Source of the DNA: Emticicia sp037153985
GTDB lineage: Bacteria > Bacteroidota > Bacteroidia > Cytophagales > Spirosomataceae
NCBI RefSeq assembly: GCF_037153985.1
Contig: NZ_JBBAYI010000003.1
Coordinates: 124,001-188,000, forward strand
Direction: 5' to 3'
DNA: 64,000 nt
Below are positions 44,494 to 52,363 of the stretch, in pieces. The stretch's first letter is position 1, and each line of letters opens with the position of its first letter. The notes under the pieces are model-generated. The model saw only the letters and a program-made list of their open reading frames with translations. It had not been told where the DNA came from and did not search any database. Both the position numbers and the translations under genes were made by a program.

Positions 44494-45018
44494 TCAGCCA
44501 TTAGCCAACGAAGCATAACGCTCCTGAATAATATTGAAGTGCCAACGTTGATGCCCCGCAATAATAAACCCAATGGCCAGCACTGAATATGTTCCTTTAA
44601 ATGAAAGTCCTGTCTGGAGCAACATTTCATCCGTAAATGAATGAAACATGGCTATGGCAGAAGCCCTGATTATTTTTAATTCTTCAATCAGGTCATCTAA
44701 TGAGCGATTTACTCCGGCAGCATTTCGGGCATATTCGTCTTCTTCAAAGGATGGCATTCGAGCGGTTTCGCCTCTGGCAAAGCACAAAGCTCGATACATA
44801 AAAACTCTTTCAGTATCGATTATATGCTGAAGAATATCCTTGATTGTCCATTTGGCAGGGGCATAAACCTTGTCGCCTATTTGCCTCCATTGGTCCAAAG
44901 GCAGGTAATTCAGTTCATCCAGACTTATTTTTAAAGCCTCTTGCAAATCAGTATCTTCGGCCAGATTAATGTACCTGTCGAAGTATTCCGGCATAGGAAA
45001 AATATCAGTGCGTTTCAT
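44494..45018 (-). CDS. DinB-family putative metal-dependent protein
   Basis: 174-residue four-helix-bundle protein of the DinB/YfiT type. The metal ligands are visible as His in LQHIIDTERVF and the two His in GHQRWHFNII. Family members include thiol-dependent transferases (bacillithiol or mycothiol) and uncharacterised damage-inducible proteins; activity here is unknown. Shares a terminator with the convergent Sde182-type gene. Confidence 0.88.
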   Translation of the reverse strand: MKRTDIFPMPEYFDRYINLAEDTDLQEALKISLDELNYLPLDQWRQIGDKVYAPAKWTIKDILQHIIDTERVFMYRALCFARGETARMPSFEEDEYARNAAGVNRSLDDLIEELKIIRASAIAMFHSFTDEMLLQTGLSFKGTYSVLAIGFIIAGHQRWHFNIIQERYASLANG

Positions 45019-45056
45019 GCTGTTATCTGTTTAAGAATAATATGTATAGTGTAGCC

Positions 45057-45072
45057 TGCCCTATTTTGGGCA
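45057..45072 (-). terminator. Weak hairpin after the GlxA-type gene
   Basis: TGCCC-TATTTT-GGGCA, 46 bases past the regulator's stop. Short stem and no clear U-run on the minus strand. Confidence 0.3.
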
Positions 45073-45117
45073 ATAGCTTTTTCATAATTTACAGAATCTT
45101 TGTAATAACATTACAGG

Positions 45118-46041
45118 CTAGAGTTGTTTCATTAGCCTTATTACCTGCCTTTCGCTTTTTAAACCACAATGACGGGCTATCTGGCTTTGGGTCATGTCAG
45201 GGTTTTTAACGAGTGCTTTTATTTTTTCTTTTCTGATTAGCGTAGTAAAATCATTAATTGAAATACCTGTTTCCTTTTTAAAAACCCTCGTCAGGTTTCT
45301 TGTACTCATGCAGGCAATTTCGGCTAATTCGGGCAATGATGATTTCTGACTGATGTTGTCCTGAAGCCAGTCTTGCACTTTATGGATACCCGAATGAATA
45401 TGATTACGGTATTGCAAAAATATACTTTGCTGCGCGTGTGTACCTTGCCGCCGCATATAAATCACTAACTCACGTGCCACCTTATACGCAAAAGCATCGT
45501 CTTCAAGTTTACTGATGATATGCAAAGCCAAATCAATACCCGACGTTACACCGGCACTTGTCAGAATACGTTCGTCTTCAATAAACAAGATATTTTCAAC
45601 TACTTCTGTTTTCGGAAAAAGTGTTTGTAAGTGTGCAGTACGTTTCCAGTGGGTCGTACATTTTCGCCCGTCTAGCAACCCAGCCAATGCTAAAACAAAA
45701 GCACCCGTACAAATTGAGCAAAGGATTATCTTTTGCATATATGCCATTTTGAGCCACTCAAACAACTCTTTCTTTACCCGAAAACCGTCTGATAACAGAT
45801 AGGACGTTTCAGCTCCGGGTATAATCAGGTAATCTCCCTCCTGAAAAACAATTTCGGTAAACCTTTTTACCTGACCAATAGGTAATAAGGTAGAAGTACT
45901 GATTGAATTTTCAATAGAGCAATATTCAATTTTGAGGTCAGAACCATAACAAATAGCTTCATAAAATACTTGGTCAGCTCCTGCCAAATCAAGGAGTTGA
46001 ATCTCAGGTAAAAGCATAAATACTATTTTTTTTGCGGCCAT
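45118..46041 (-). CDS. GlxA-type transcriptional regulator (DJ-1/PfpI plus AraC HTH)
   Basis: 307 residues. The N-terminal DJ-1/PfpI domain (about 1-190) has MLLPEIQLLDLAGADQVFYEA and the nucleophile-elbow motif ILCSICTGAFVLALAGLLDG with Cys. The C-terminal AraC-type DNA-binding domain (about 215-307) has SLPELAEIACMSTRNLTRVFKKETG and a second helix-turn-helix ending in LKSERQVIRLMKQL. Such regulators sense small metabolites through the DJ-1-like domain. Its own promoter region contains a perfect 11-bp inverted repeat across the -7 element, pointing to autoregulation. Confidence 0.9.
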   Translation of the reverse strand: MAAKKIVFMLLPEIQLLDLAGADQVFYEAICYGSDLKIEYCSIENSISTSTLLPIGQVKRFTEIVFQEGDYLIIPGAETSYLLSDGFRVKKELFEWLKMAYMQKIILCSICTGAFVLALAGLLDGRKCTTHWKRTAHLQTLFPKTEVVENILFIEDERILTSAGVTSGIDLALHIISKLEDDAFAYKVARELVIYMRRQGTHAQQSIFLQYRNHIHSGIHKVQDWLQDNISQKSSLPELAEIACMSTRNLTRVFKKETGISINDFTTLIRKEKIKALVKNPDMTQSQIARHCGLKSERQVIRLMKQL

Positions 46042-46049
46042 TCTGTTTA

Positions 46050-46077
46050 GATTTCTGCTACAAAATTAGCAGAAATC
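46050..46077 (-). promoter_or_regulatory. Promoter of the GlxA-type gene with overlapping palindrome
   Basis: GATTTCTGCTA (46050-46060) and TAGCAGAAATC (46067-46077) are exact complements around six bases. On the minus strand TAATTTTG (46068-46061) matches TAnnTTTG and lies within the repeat, with TCTG at 46093-46090 after 21 bases as a near -33. The start would be about 13 bases before ATG 46041. Confidence 0.5.
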
Positions 46078-46121
46078 ATGTAATACCGGCAGACAATAAA
46101 ATGACATTTTGGGCCATACTG

Positions 46122-46823
46122 TTATTTTGTTGTCTGATTAATGGTTTCATAAAATACCTGCCTGTAACTATCCGAAATAGGGATAAGTATATTATTAATA
46201 CGAATACGGTCTTTTTCAATAGAATCGATTCTGGCAATAGCTACCATATATGATTTATGCACACGACAAATAACCGAAGGTGGAATTTCCTGTTCAAACT
46301 CGGTAAAAGTCTGAAGGGTCATGATTTTCTTTGTAAGTGTATGAATCCGCCTGTAATCTCCTTTGCCTTCAATAAAAAGAACCTCGTCAAAAAAAACTTT
46401 TTCAAGCCGATATTCAGTTCTGATAAACATAAAATTCATGACTGGCTTAACTACTTCTATTTTAGAGAAGTGTTGTTGTACTCGCTCAACGGCCTGTACA
46501 AAGCGTTCAAACGTAAAAGGTTTTAACAGATAGTCGGTTACTTTTAAATCAAACCCTTTAATGGCATATTCATGATAGGCTGTTGTGAGTATTACCTGAC
46601 TTTTAATATTACTGGTTTCGAGTAGTTTAATGCCAGAAAAATCGCCCAGATTAATATCAAGAAAAAGCAGGTCAACCTGCTGGGTTTTCAGAAAAATCAG
46701 TGCATCAATGGCATTGTCGAATGTAGCCAGTAAGTTCAGAAATGGTAGTTTCTGAACATAATTTTCAAGCCGCTCTAATGCTAAAGGCTCGTCTTCTACA
46801 AGAATACAACTAATTTTCATCAA
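46122..46823 (-). CDS. LytTR-family response regulator
   Basis: 233 residues: receiver domain with VEDEP acidic pocket and Asp56 in LLFLDINLGDFSG, then a LytTR DNA-binding domain (about 130-230, FIRTEYRLEKVFFDEVLFIEG, VICRVHKSYMVAIARID). It overlaps the preceding kinase gene by 14 bases and is last of a four-gene operon with an ABC transporter. Confidence 0.93.
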   Translation of the reverse strand: MMKISCILVEDEPLALERLENYVQKLPFLNLLATFDNAIDALIFLKTQQVDLLFLDINLGDFSGIKLLETSNIKSQVILTTAYHEYAIKGFDLKVTDYLLKPFTFERFVQAVERVQQHFSKIEVVKPVMNFMFIRTEYRLEKVFFDEVLFIEGKGDYRRIHTLTKKIMTLQTFTEFEQEIPPSVICRVHKSYMVAIARIDSIEKDRIRINNILIPISDSYRQVFYETINQTTK

Positions 46824-47871
46824 TATGTATTATTAATTTCACGTAATAAATCTCAGCATTTTTATTTATCAGCAAAGTATGCTTATCAGGATAAAGCAAT
46901 GCCAGACGCCTTTTAATAAGTTCATTACCAAGACCACTGAACTCTTGTTTCAAAGCCGAATCTGAATATTTGTTTTCACACTCAAATACAAGTAAGTGGG
47001 TATCTGTTTCAATTCTGATTCTGATAATATGCTCATTCTTTTTATTATCGGCATGTTTAAAGGCATTTTCGATAAAAGGTAACAGAATCATAGGCGAAAT
47101 TTGTTTACCACCTGTTTCACCTGCCATAATAAACTCAACAAAATTAGGGTTAGCCCTTCTGATTCGCTGTAAATCGATATATTTTTCAATGTAAGCTATT
47201 TCTTTTTCCAAATCTACCTTTTCTGACTTGGTTTCGTAAAGCATAAACCGCATAATATCAGACAGTTTATTGAGATATACCGATGCCTTTGCCGCATTTT
47301 TTGTAATAAGTACATCAATATTATTAAGTGTATTAAACAAAAAATGCGGGCTAATCTGCGACTTAATCAAGGCCAGTTCCATCTCAAAGTTTTTTGTGAG
47401 CAGTTCTTCTTTCAGTTTCAAATCGCCGTACCACCTGATAAAACCTTTAACCAATAAGCCCATACCACCGTTTAATACTGCAATAATGGCAATTATTGTC
47501 ATTATTGATACCACTGCGCTCAGTTTATTACCAAATATACTGGGGCCAATATTAAATATATGCAATACAGAGATAAGCGCAGCACTGATAAAACTGATTA
47601 TGTACGAAAAAGTAATACCCAAGACAAATAGTAAAAGGATATTCCGCCGAAGCAAAAATCTATCAAAAAGAAAATTATAGAACGAATAAAAGCCTAATAC
47701 GGCAGGAAATATAGCAAAGGCTGAGAAAAAAATTTCAAATCGGATGTCTAAAAAAAACGGTGATGTTCTGAATTGGCTTCCTATGTACAGGCACATCATA
47801 ATAATAAATAACAATATCAGATATAATAGCCAGTAGCCTATATGCAAAAAAACAATAACCATTTTTTTCAT
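46810..47871 (-). CDS. LytS/YehU-type sensor histidine kinase
   Basis: 353 residues. Four membrane helices in the first 150 residues (LLYLILLFIIMMCLYIG, IIAIIAVLNGGMGLLV and others), then a His_kinase domain with phospho-acceptor His176 in IKSQISPHFLFNTLNNID, and an HATPase domain ending in FSGLGNELIKRRLALLYP. There is no separate periplasmic sensor domain, so the signal is probably sensed in the membrane, perhaps through the ABC transporter encoded immediately upstream. Confidence 0.92.
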   Translation of the reverse strand: MKKMVIVFLHIGYWLLYLILLFIIMMCLYIGSQFRTSPFFLDIRFEIFFSAFAIFPAVLGFYSFYNFLFDRFLLRRNILLLFVLGITFSYIISFISAALISVLHIFNIGPSIFGNKLSAVVSIMTIIAIIAVLNGGMGLLVKGFIRWYGDLKLKEELLTKNFEMELALIKSQISPHFLFNTLNNIDVLITKNAAKASVYLNKLSDIMRFMLYETKSEKVDLEKEIAYIEKYIDLQRIRRANPNFVEFIMAGETGGKQISPMILLPFIENAFKHADNKKNEHIIRIRIETDTHLLVFECENKYSDSALKQEFSGLGNELIKRRLALLYPDKHTLLINKNAEIYYVKLIIHIDEN

Positions 47872-47893
47872 ATCATTCTCTAAAGTTTAGTTA

Positions 47894-48676
47894 TCAGCCC
47901 TTTTCGCGTTTTGTAATATACAATAAATAACTAACAATTGTAAAGCCCACAAAATAAGCCAATGCCATATAATGAATATTTACGGCCGGAAATGCCCCTC
48001 CGTTAGATGGCCTTAATGCGAGAAAATTATAGGGGCAATATGTATACGGAATTGTATAACCGTATTTCCATTGTACGGCTATGAGCGAAGCAATAAGTAA
48101 ACCAATACCAGCACCTAAGGGAACAAGAAAATTTTTGAATTGTAAACTAACCAGATATTGAAAAGCAACAATAGGTAAACAATCTATAAAAAACAACGCG
48201 GTTACCTTCAGAAAATCTTTAAACGGAAAGGCTTGTTGCGGATAATCAATGTCGGTATAAACAAGGCTTGGAATTACCCCCGAAAGATATATCCCTACAT
48301 TGAAAAGCAGGAAAAATTGCAGTAACATTACAATTATAACCGAAAGTTTGCTCAGAAAAACAACCGGATAGCTTTGTGGGCTTGTGTGCAGTTGTTTCCA
48401 TGTGTTGTTTCTGAACTCGATTTGTGTAATAAGGCTTGTAGCCATAACTACTCCCATAGGTAGCAGGAAAAATGCCATTAACTGCCAGTTCCGGTTCATA
48501 CCAGCCTGCCAGAAAAACGAGCTTTTGGCTTCGGCTGCAAAAGTTTCGGGGTAAAACAAGCCGCGGGCGGTCATGATTAAAGGAATAAAAAAACTACCTA
48601 TAATAACAAGCCAGAATGCCACTGTACCTTTTTTTTTGAGCCATTCGCTCTTAAAACTATTAATAAAGCTTATCAT
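47894..48676 (-). CDS. ABC-2 type transporter permease
   Basis: 260 residues with six predicted membrane helices, starting FINSFKSEWLKKKGTVAFWLVIIGSFF, the usual opening of ABC-2 permeases of the bacteriocin-immunity/ExsG-like type. Two bases separate it from the ATPase gene and 22 from the kinase gene. Substrate unknown; export or immunity against membrane-active compounds is typical for this operon form. Confidence 0.88.
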   Translation of the reverse strand: MISFINSFKSEWLKKKGTVAFWLVIIGSFFIPLIMTARGLFYPETFAAEAKSSFFWQAGMNRNWQLMAFFLLPMGVVMATSLITQIEFRNNTWKQLHTSPQSYPVVFLSKLSVIIVMLLQFFLLFNVGIYLSGVIPSLVYTDIDYPQQAFPFKDFLKVTALFFIDCLPIVAFQYLVSLQFKNFLVPLGAGIGLLIASLIAVQWKYGYTIPYTYCPYNFLALRPSNGGAFPAVNIHYMALAYFVGFTIVSYLLYITKREKG

Positions 48677-48678
48677 AA

Positions 48679-49584
48679 TCAGTTATTGGTTAAATTCATA
48701 AAAATGCTTTCAAGGTCATTATCCAGAGGTCTGATACCATACACATCTATACTATTCGCTACGAGGTCGCGGTTAAGCTCGGCTATCACCTCTTTAGCAA
48801 GTTGAGGCACCACAATTCTTTCTTTTTCAATTCTGGCATCAACTTTTTTATTGTGCATCAGTTGCAGTGCCGCTTGGTTATTAGCGGTGTCGAAGTATAC
48901 GGCTGAGGTCTGATACTGGCGTTTCAATAGCTCGTCAAGGGTATCTTCAAAGAGCATTTTTCCTTTATTAATAATGCCAACATTAGTCACCAGTTTTTCT
49001 ATTTCGGCCAGTAGGTGGCTTGAAATAATAATAGTGATACCGTGGTTCTTGTTGAGCTTTTTCAGGAGTTCCCGAATCTCGACAATACCACTTGGGTCGA
49101 GGCCATTGGTGGGTTCGTCCAGAATCAGTAACGACGGACTATGCAACAAGGCCACGGCAATACCTAAACGTTGTTTCATACCTAGCGAAAACTGGCCGGC
49201 TTTTTTCCGTCCGGTATCTGACAGCTCAACCATTTTAAGTACTTCTGGTAAACGATTGTCGGGAGCTTGGTAAATCTTTTGCCAGACTTGCAGGTTTTCA
49301 ATGGCCGATAAATGCCCGTAAAGAGAGGGGCTTTCGATTAAAGAGCCTATTTTTTGCAGGATTTCAATTCGGTTTTCTTCGAATGGTTTTCCAAAAATTT
49401 CTATGCTTCCTCTCTGTTTTTTCAGAAGCCCTAGAATAAGTCGCAAAGTAGTAGTTTTTCCGGCTCCGTTTGGGCCAAGAAACCCATAGATGCTTCCTTC
49501 CGGCACACTCAGGTTGATATGGTTCAGCACATATTCCTGATTAGAAAACTGATGTGATACATCGGTGACTTTAACAGATATCAT
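48679..49584 (-). CDS. ABC transporter ATP-binding protein
   Basis: 301 residues. Walker A GPNGAGKTT, signature FSLGMKQRLG, Walker B LLILDEPTNGLDPSG and switch His in ISSHLLAEIEKL. The C-terminal 80 residues are the extension typical of drug and bacteriocin export ATPases. First gene of the operon ATPase-permease-kinase-regulator, with a promoter at 49606-49636. Confidence 0.94.
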   Translation of the reverse strand: MISVKVTDVSHQFSNQEYVLNHINLSVPEGSIYGFLGPNGAGKTTTLRLILGLLKKQRGSIEIFGKPFEENRIEILQKIGSLIESPSLYGHLSAIENLQVWQKIYQAPDNRLPEVLKMVELSDTGRKKAGQFSLGMKQRLGIAVALLHSPSLLILDEPTNGLDPSGIVEIRELLKKLNKNHGITIIISSHLLAEIEKLVTNVGIINKGKMLFEDTLDELLKRQYQTSAVYFDTANNQAALQLMHNKKVDARIEKERIVVPQLAKEVIAELNRDLVANSIDVYGIRPLDNDLESIFMNLTNN

Positions 49585-49605
49585 AAAGTTTTTATTTTAT
49601 TCGTT

Positions 49606-49636
49606 CAAAGTTACCTATACTACATACGTTAGTAAA
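49606..49636 (-). promoter_or_regulatory. Candidate promoter of the ABC-LytTR operon
   Basis: On the minus strand TTTA (49636-49633, one mismatch to TTTG), 19 bases, then TAACTTTG (49613-49606), an exact TAnnTTTG. Leader of about 15 bases to ATG 49584. Confidence 0.5.
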
Positions 49637-49813
49637 CTATATTAGGTCAACTAGTGGCTTTTATCGGTTAAACGGACAATTTTTAAGGTAAGTTTAAGGC
49701 ACACATTCTGTTTATTGGCTGTTACTAAATAAATCTGCTGGGGTTCCCAACCTTTTGCTTGCATGGAGCATCCTGTTTTTTACAGGTATTTTCCTTTTTA
49801 CCTCAACACATTT

Positions 49814-50524
49814 ATGAAAAACTATTCTATTAGTACACTACAAAACTTTATGTTTATTTTTTTGCTGGGCGCAGGCAGTCTTTTCAATGCAGCCGATACA
49901 CTGGCTCAGCAAACTACTTTCAGTTATGGCGTAAAAACAGGCATTAATTTATCTGGCTCCTCATACAGGCCCGACTTTCATTCTCGCGTTAATCTTAAAA
50001 AAGGTTTCATGGTTGGGTTTTCTGCCGAATATGCCATGAACACTTCGTGTTTTCTGCAATCGGGTTTATATTTTTCTAACAAAGGGGCTGAATATAAAGG
50101 GAGCGATATATGGCTTGGCTCGTCTAAACCGCCAGTAACTTTTTGGGTGAATACGATTCATCAATTATATATGCAAATACCTCTGGCACTGGCCTTTAAG
50201 AAATCGCTCAGAAATAAAATTAAAATAACAGGTAATGCAGGGCCGTATGTTGCTTATGGTATAGGCGGTAGAAATATCACTAAAAAAAATCATACAGGTG
50301 TAAATTTACCTGATGAAAAAGTCTGGACTAATACTTTTGGAAAAAAAGGGGTTAAGAGATTCGACGTGGGCCTGACTGTTGGCGGCGGAATTGAACTCAA
50401 GCAAATTCAGTTAGGCATTAATTATGAACCCAGTTTTAAAGATGTTAATTACAAATACTCTGACAACATTGAGTATGAATACCGGAATAGGAACCTGACA
50501 TTTTGGGTAGCCTATAAGCTATGA
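49814..50524 (+). CDS. Outer-membrane beta-barrel protein (porin-family, OMP_b-brl_2 type)
   Basis: 236 residues from ATG 49814, chosen because it gives a signal peptide (MKNYSISTLQNFMFIFLLGA...LAQ); an ATG at 49763 adds 17 residues. Alternating-residue strands such as FSYGVKTGINLSGSSY, FMVGFSAEYAM, FLQSGLYFSNKGAEYKG and a terminal strand NLTFWVAYKL are typical of small eight-stranded Bacteroidota barrels. Function unknown. Confidence 0.82.
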   Translation: MKNYSISTLQNFMFIFLLGAGSLFNAADTLAQQTTFSYGVKTGINLSGSSYRPDFHSRVNLKKGFMVGFSAEYAMNTSCFLQSGLYFSNKGAEYKGSDIWLGSSKPPVTFWVNTIHQLYMQIPLALAFKKSLRNKIKITGNAGPYVAYGIGGRNITKKNHTGVNLPDEKVWTNTFGKKGVKRFDVGLTVGGGIELKQIQLGINYEPSFKDVNYKYSDNIEYEYRNRNLTFWVAYKL

Positions 50525-50623
50525 TATGGTTGCTAGAAATGTTAATTTTTATTAAAATTTCAAGTGCCTTACAACTATTTTCAGCCAAAAAGCATCCTAG
50601 TCAGAAAAACACTGTACTGATTT

Positions 50624-51136
50624 ATGAAAAACCTATTCTTGGGTACTGCTTTTATTACTTTATTGGGTTTAAGTGCCTGTGAAAAACCCGACGAGGCAGC
50701 TCCCGCTACTAATTCCATCAAAGCAGAATCGATTCTAGATTTTGCGTGCTTATATAATTCTGCCGATGTACCGCTCAAAGTAAGCGATGCCAAAAAAAAT
50801 ATTTATGGCTTATGGCAATTGAAAGGTACTATAACCATGTCGCCACCAGCCGAAGAAGTGCCTAATCTTAAAATAGCTATTTCGGCAGTTTCTGAAAATA
50901 AGAATCTGGCTGAAATCTATGAAAACGATAAAAAGAAATATTCGGTAAATTTTAGTCTTGTGCAAAAAGAATACGAAAAACATTTATGGGTAGAAATAGT
51001 ACCAGAAAAAGAAACTTTAGACGACGGCACCTATAATTTCATTAAAGGTACAATCAGGATTTGCGAAGGAGAACTAATGATTGATAACGGTATGGCTTTT
51101 GATGCGCCTGCATTTCTGTTCAGAAAAACCCAATAA
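50624..51136 (+). CDS. Hypothetical lipoprotein
   Basis: 170 residues. Lipobox MKNLFLGTAFITLLGLSAC with Cys19. The rest, a mature domain of about 150 residues with mixed charged and beta-prone stretches, is not recognised. Follows the barrel gene after 99 bases and ends before a strong hairpin, so the two may be transcribed together. Confidence 0.7.
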   Translation: MKNLFLGTAFITLLGLSACEKPDEAAPATNSIKAESILDFACLYNSADVPLKVSDAKKNIYGLWQLKGTITMSPPAEEVPNLKIAISAVSENKNLAEIYENDKKKYSVNFSLVQKEYEKHLWVEIVPEKETLDDGTYNFIKGTIRICEGELMIDNGMAFDAPAFLFRKTQ

Positions 51137-51154
51137 CAAGTTTAATCATAATAT

Positions 51155-51195
51155 AACAAACGAGGGAGGCTTTCTGAAAAGCTCCCTCGTTTGTT
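51155..51195. terminator. Bidirectional terminator
   Basis: 14-bp perfect stem AACAAACGAGGGAG/CTCCCTCGTTTGTT, continued by CTTT/AAAG after a one-base bulge. It lies between convergent genes. Confidence 0.8.
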
Positions 51196-51204
51196 GTTTC
51201 TGGC

Positions 51205-52338
51205 TTATTTTAATACTCTTCCAATACCAAACTGGTCGCCTGCACGTATGGGTTTCGTACCAGAAAAGTGTATTTCTATCATTTTCTCACTTTGCACACT
51301 ATTATAGTTTTGGTCTTCAAGGCTGGCTATAATCTTACGTGTTTTTACATCAATTACATCTCCGGTCGAAGGGTATGCATATTTACCATCGAGGCTAAAG
51401 GTAATCCAGCCGGGCATATCTTTTACAGTAATAGTTGTTACTTGCTTAGGAGGTATCTGGGTGTTATCAAATACATGCAGGCGGTTGTTGGCACCATCAC
51501 AAATCCAGAGTTCTTTCTCATCCGGTGTCAGCCCGATACCGTGTGTGGGGCATCCATGACGTTTTACTTCGCCTTTATTAAACCCTTGTACCTCAACTCT
51601 GTGTAGCTTCTTTCCTGTTTTGAGGTCGCCCACTTCAAAGCCCAGCAAACCATTGATATTTACATAAGCTAGGGTTTCGGCACCATTAATGGTAAAAGGC
51701 CGCACTTCAGCATTGAATGGCCCTACCTGCTTGCTGATAGTATGAGTTTTAGCATCTGTGACCGTGAGGTACGGCGACTTAAGCCCAGCCAAATAAACAT
51801 ACTTACCCGACAACCCATACAAAGTGTTATGAGAACCCGAATTGGTTACAATTTTCTGTATAAGATTACCCGTTCTGGCATCAATTACATTCCAGAATTC
51901 TTTTTCAAAAGAAGGCAGATAAATTATTTTCCCGTCGGGAGACACCGACATTCTGTCGGCTCCACCCTCAAATTGCTTTTCCCATACCAGTTTTTCGGTT
52001 GTCAGGTCAATACATTGCAGGGCCTCAACTGTACTTATATAAATACAATTTGTAGCCAGACTTACACATACACCTTTTACATTTGAAGGCTTGCCGTCGG
52101 GGTGTAGGCCAGCAGTAGGGATAAACTTCACAAACTGATGCTTATTGTCGATGTCGAACACCTGAATACCATGCCCACCATAGCCCAGATAGTCGCGTAC
52201 ACCCGGGGTAGCTACATATAAATACCTTTTAACCTTAGGGGTAGGTTGTACGTTCTCAACTGCGGGTTTCCATCCTGCCAACAGGAGGAGTACCAGCAAA
52301 AAAGGCAATATTCTCATACTTACGAATTTCATAGTCAT
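51205..52338 (-). CDS. YVTN/YncE-type beta-propeller exoprotein
   Basis: 377 residues with an N-terminal signal (MRILPFLLVLLLLAG is the hydrophobic core). YVTN-type repeats run throughout: YLYVATPGVRDYLG, MSVSPDGKIIYLPS, IGLTPDEKELWICDGANN, ITFSLDGKYAYPSTGDVIDV. A seven-bladed periplasmic propeller is expected. It starts 25 bases after the PQQ dehydrogenase stop, so it is probably its operon partner, possibly as structural or electron-transfer accessory. The role is inferred only from position. Confidence 0.82.
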   Translation of the reverse strand: MTMKFVSMRILPFLLVLLLLAGWKPAVENVQPTPKVKRYLYVATPGVRDYLGYGGHGIQVFDIDNKHQFVKFIPTAGLHPDGKPSNVKGVCVSLATNCIYISTVEALQCIDLTTEKLVWEKQFEGGADRMSVSPDGKIIYLPSFEKEFWNVIDARTGNLIQKIVTNSGSHNTLYGLSGKYVYLAGLKSPYLTVTDAKTHTISKQVGPFNAEVRPFTINGAETLAYVNINGLLGFEVGDLKTGKKLHRVEVQGFNKGEVKRHGCPTHGIGLTPDEKELWICDGANNRLHVFDNTQIPPKQVTTITVKDMPGWITFSLDGKYAYPSTGDVIDVKTRKIIASLEDQNYNSVQSEKMIEIHFSGTKPIRAGDQFGIGRVLK

Positions 52339-52363
52339 TTAATTTCAAGGGTAAAATATATTT

